Translations under genes and position numbers: made by a program
The notes under the pieces: generated by a model
What the model was told of the DNA's origin: nothing
Database searches by the model: none
Seen by the model: only the letters and a program-made list of their open reading frames with translations
DNA from: a virus
Reading direction: 5' to 3' (one strand)
Length of the DNA: 28,705 nt
IMG/VR virus record: IMGVR_UViG_3300048591_000387
Coordinates: 1-28,705 of that record
Part shown: piece after piece, positions 28,672 through 28,705 of the stretch
Layout: every line of letters starts with the position of its first letter
Position numbering within the stretch: the stretch's first letter is position 1

Positions 28672-28705
28672 ATGTACCGATGGGTATGGATATCGGATTC
28701 ACACG
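28672..28705 (+). CDS. start of a further gene, cut by right edge
   Basis: Eleven codons are visible (MYRWVWISDSH). GGAGGG lies five bases upstream of the ATG, which is good support for a real start. Nothing can be said about the product. A small hairpin (CGCG-ATC-CGCG) lies just upstream. Confidence 0.55.
   Translation, partial: MYRWVWISDSH

Noticed and set aside
1-28705. tRNA genes, insertion sequences, integrase, attachment sites
   Set aside because: I looked for T-loop GGTTCRA patterns, transposase or recombinase motifs and terminal repeats and found no convincing example.

Overview
The window is a compact, GC-rich tailed-phage or prophage genome segment in two divergent blocks. A leftward (minus-strand) early and replication block fills about 1-9980. 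A rightward (plus-strand) virion block runs from about 10336 to the right edge. The HK97-type head genes, a short tape measure gene (419 codons) and head-tail connector genes indicate a long-tailed (siphovirus-like) phage. The sigma-70-like TTGACA promoters, AGGA/GGAAGG ribosome sites and a lipobox-type lipoprotein fit a Gram-negative-type host. The sequence alone does not let me name the host, and no integrase is visible, so lysogeny cannot be decided.

The left block is transcribed away from the 10.0-10.3 kb junction. It starts with two related double-helix-turn-helix regulators and several small unknown genes. The replication and recombination module follows: a RecE/PD-(D/E)XK-type exonuclease, a RecT/Bet annealase, a winged-helix replication or helicase-loader protein, a DnaB helicase, SSB flanked by two small sigma-region-4-like proteins, and a PDDEXK resolvase-like nuclease. 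Small accessory genes continue off the left edge. Most genes touch or overlap by 1-11 bases. Three textbook TTGACA-17 bp-TAnnnT promoters are visible on the minus strand; two put the -10 box six bases before the ATG, predicting leaderless mRNAs. The divergent junction holds an AT-rich tract next to six 11-12 bp direct repeats (GTARCG-), which looks like a replication origin or operator array.

The right block starts with a lipoprotein and small membrane proteins. It continues with a probable small terminase, the large terminase, a portal fused to a MuF domain, the prohead protease, the HK97-fold capsid, a candidate decoration protein followed by a terminator, connector, stopper, neck and tail-terminator proteins, the tail tube, tape measure, distal tail and fibre proteins, and a holin-like protein. 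No lysin is recognised inside the window.

The most unusual content is two gene-free stretches of about 480 bases in an otherwise packed genome: 7845-8322, inside the leftward block, and 17570-18069, between protease and capsid. Both are almost entirely built of stable hairpins. The right one has many G-U wobble pairs that only make sense as plus-strand RNA, a GCAA tetraloop, and a 9-bp helix closing about 330 bases. Read in the sense of their own operons, the two share motifs in the same order (GTGTGG then TGACCGGGTTTCC; TTCATCSGGTCGCGG; TTGGGCGGG). I propose that they are two members of one large structured RNA family, one in each transcription block. I do not recognise the family.
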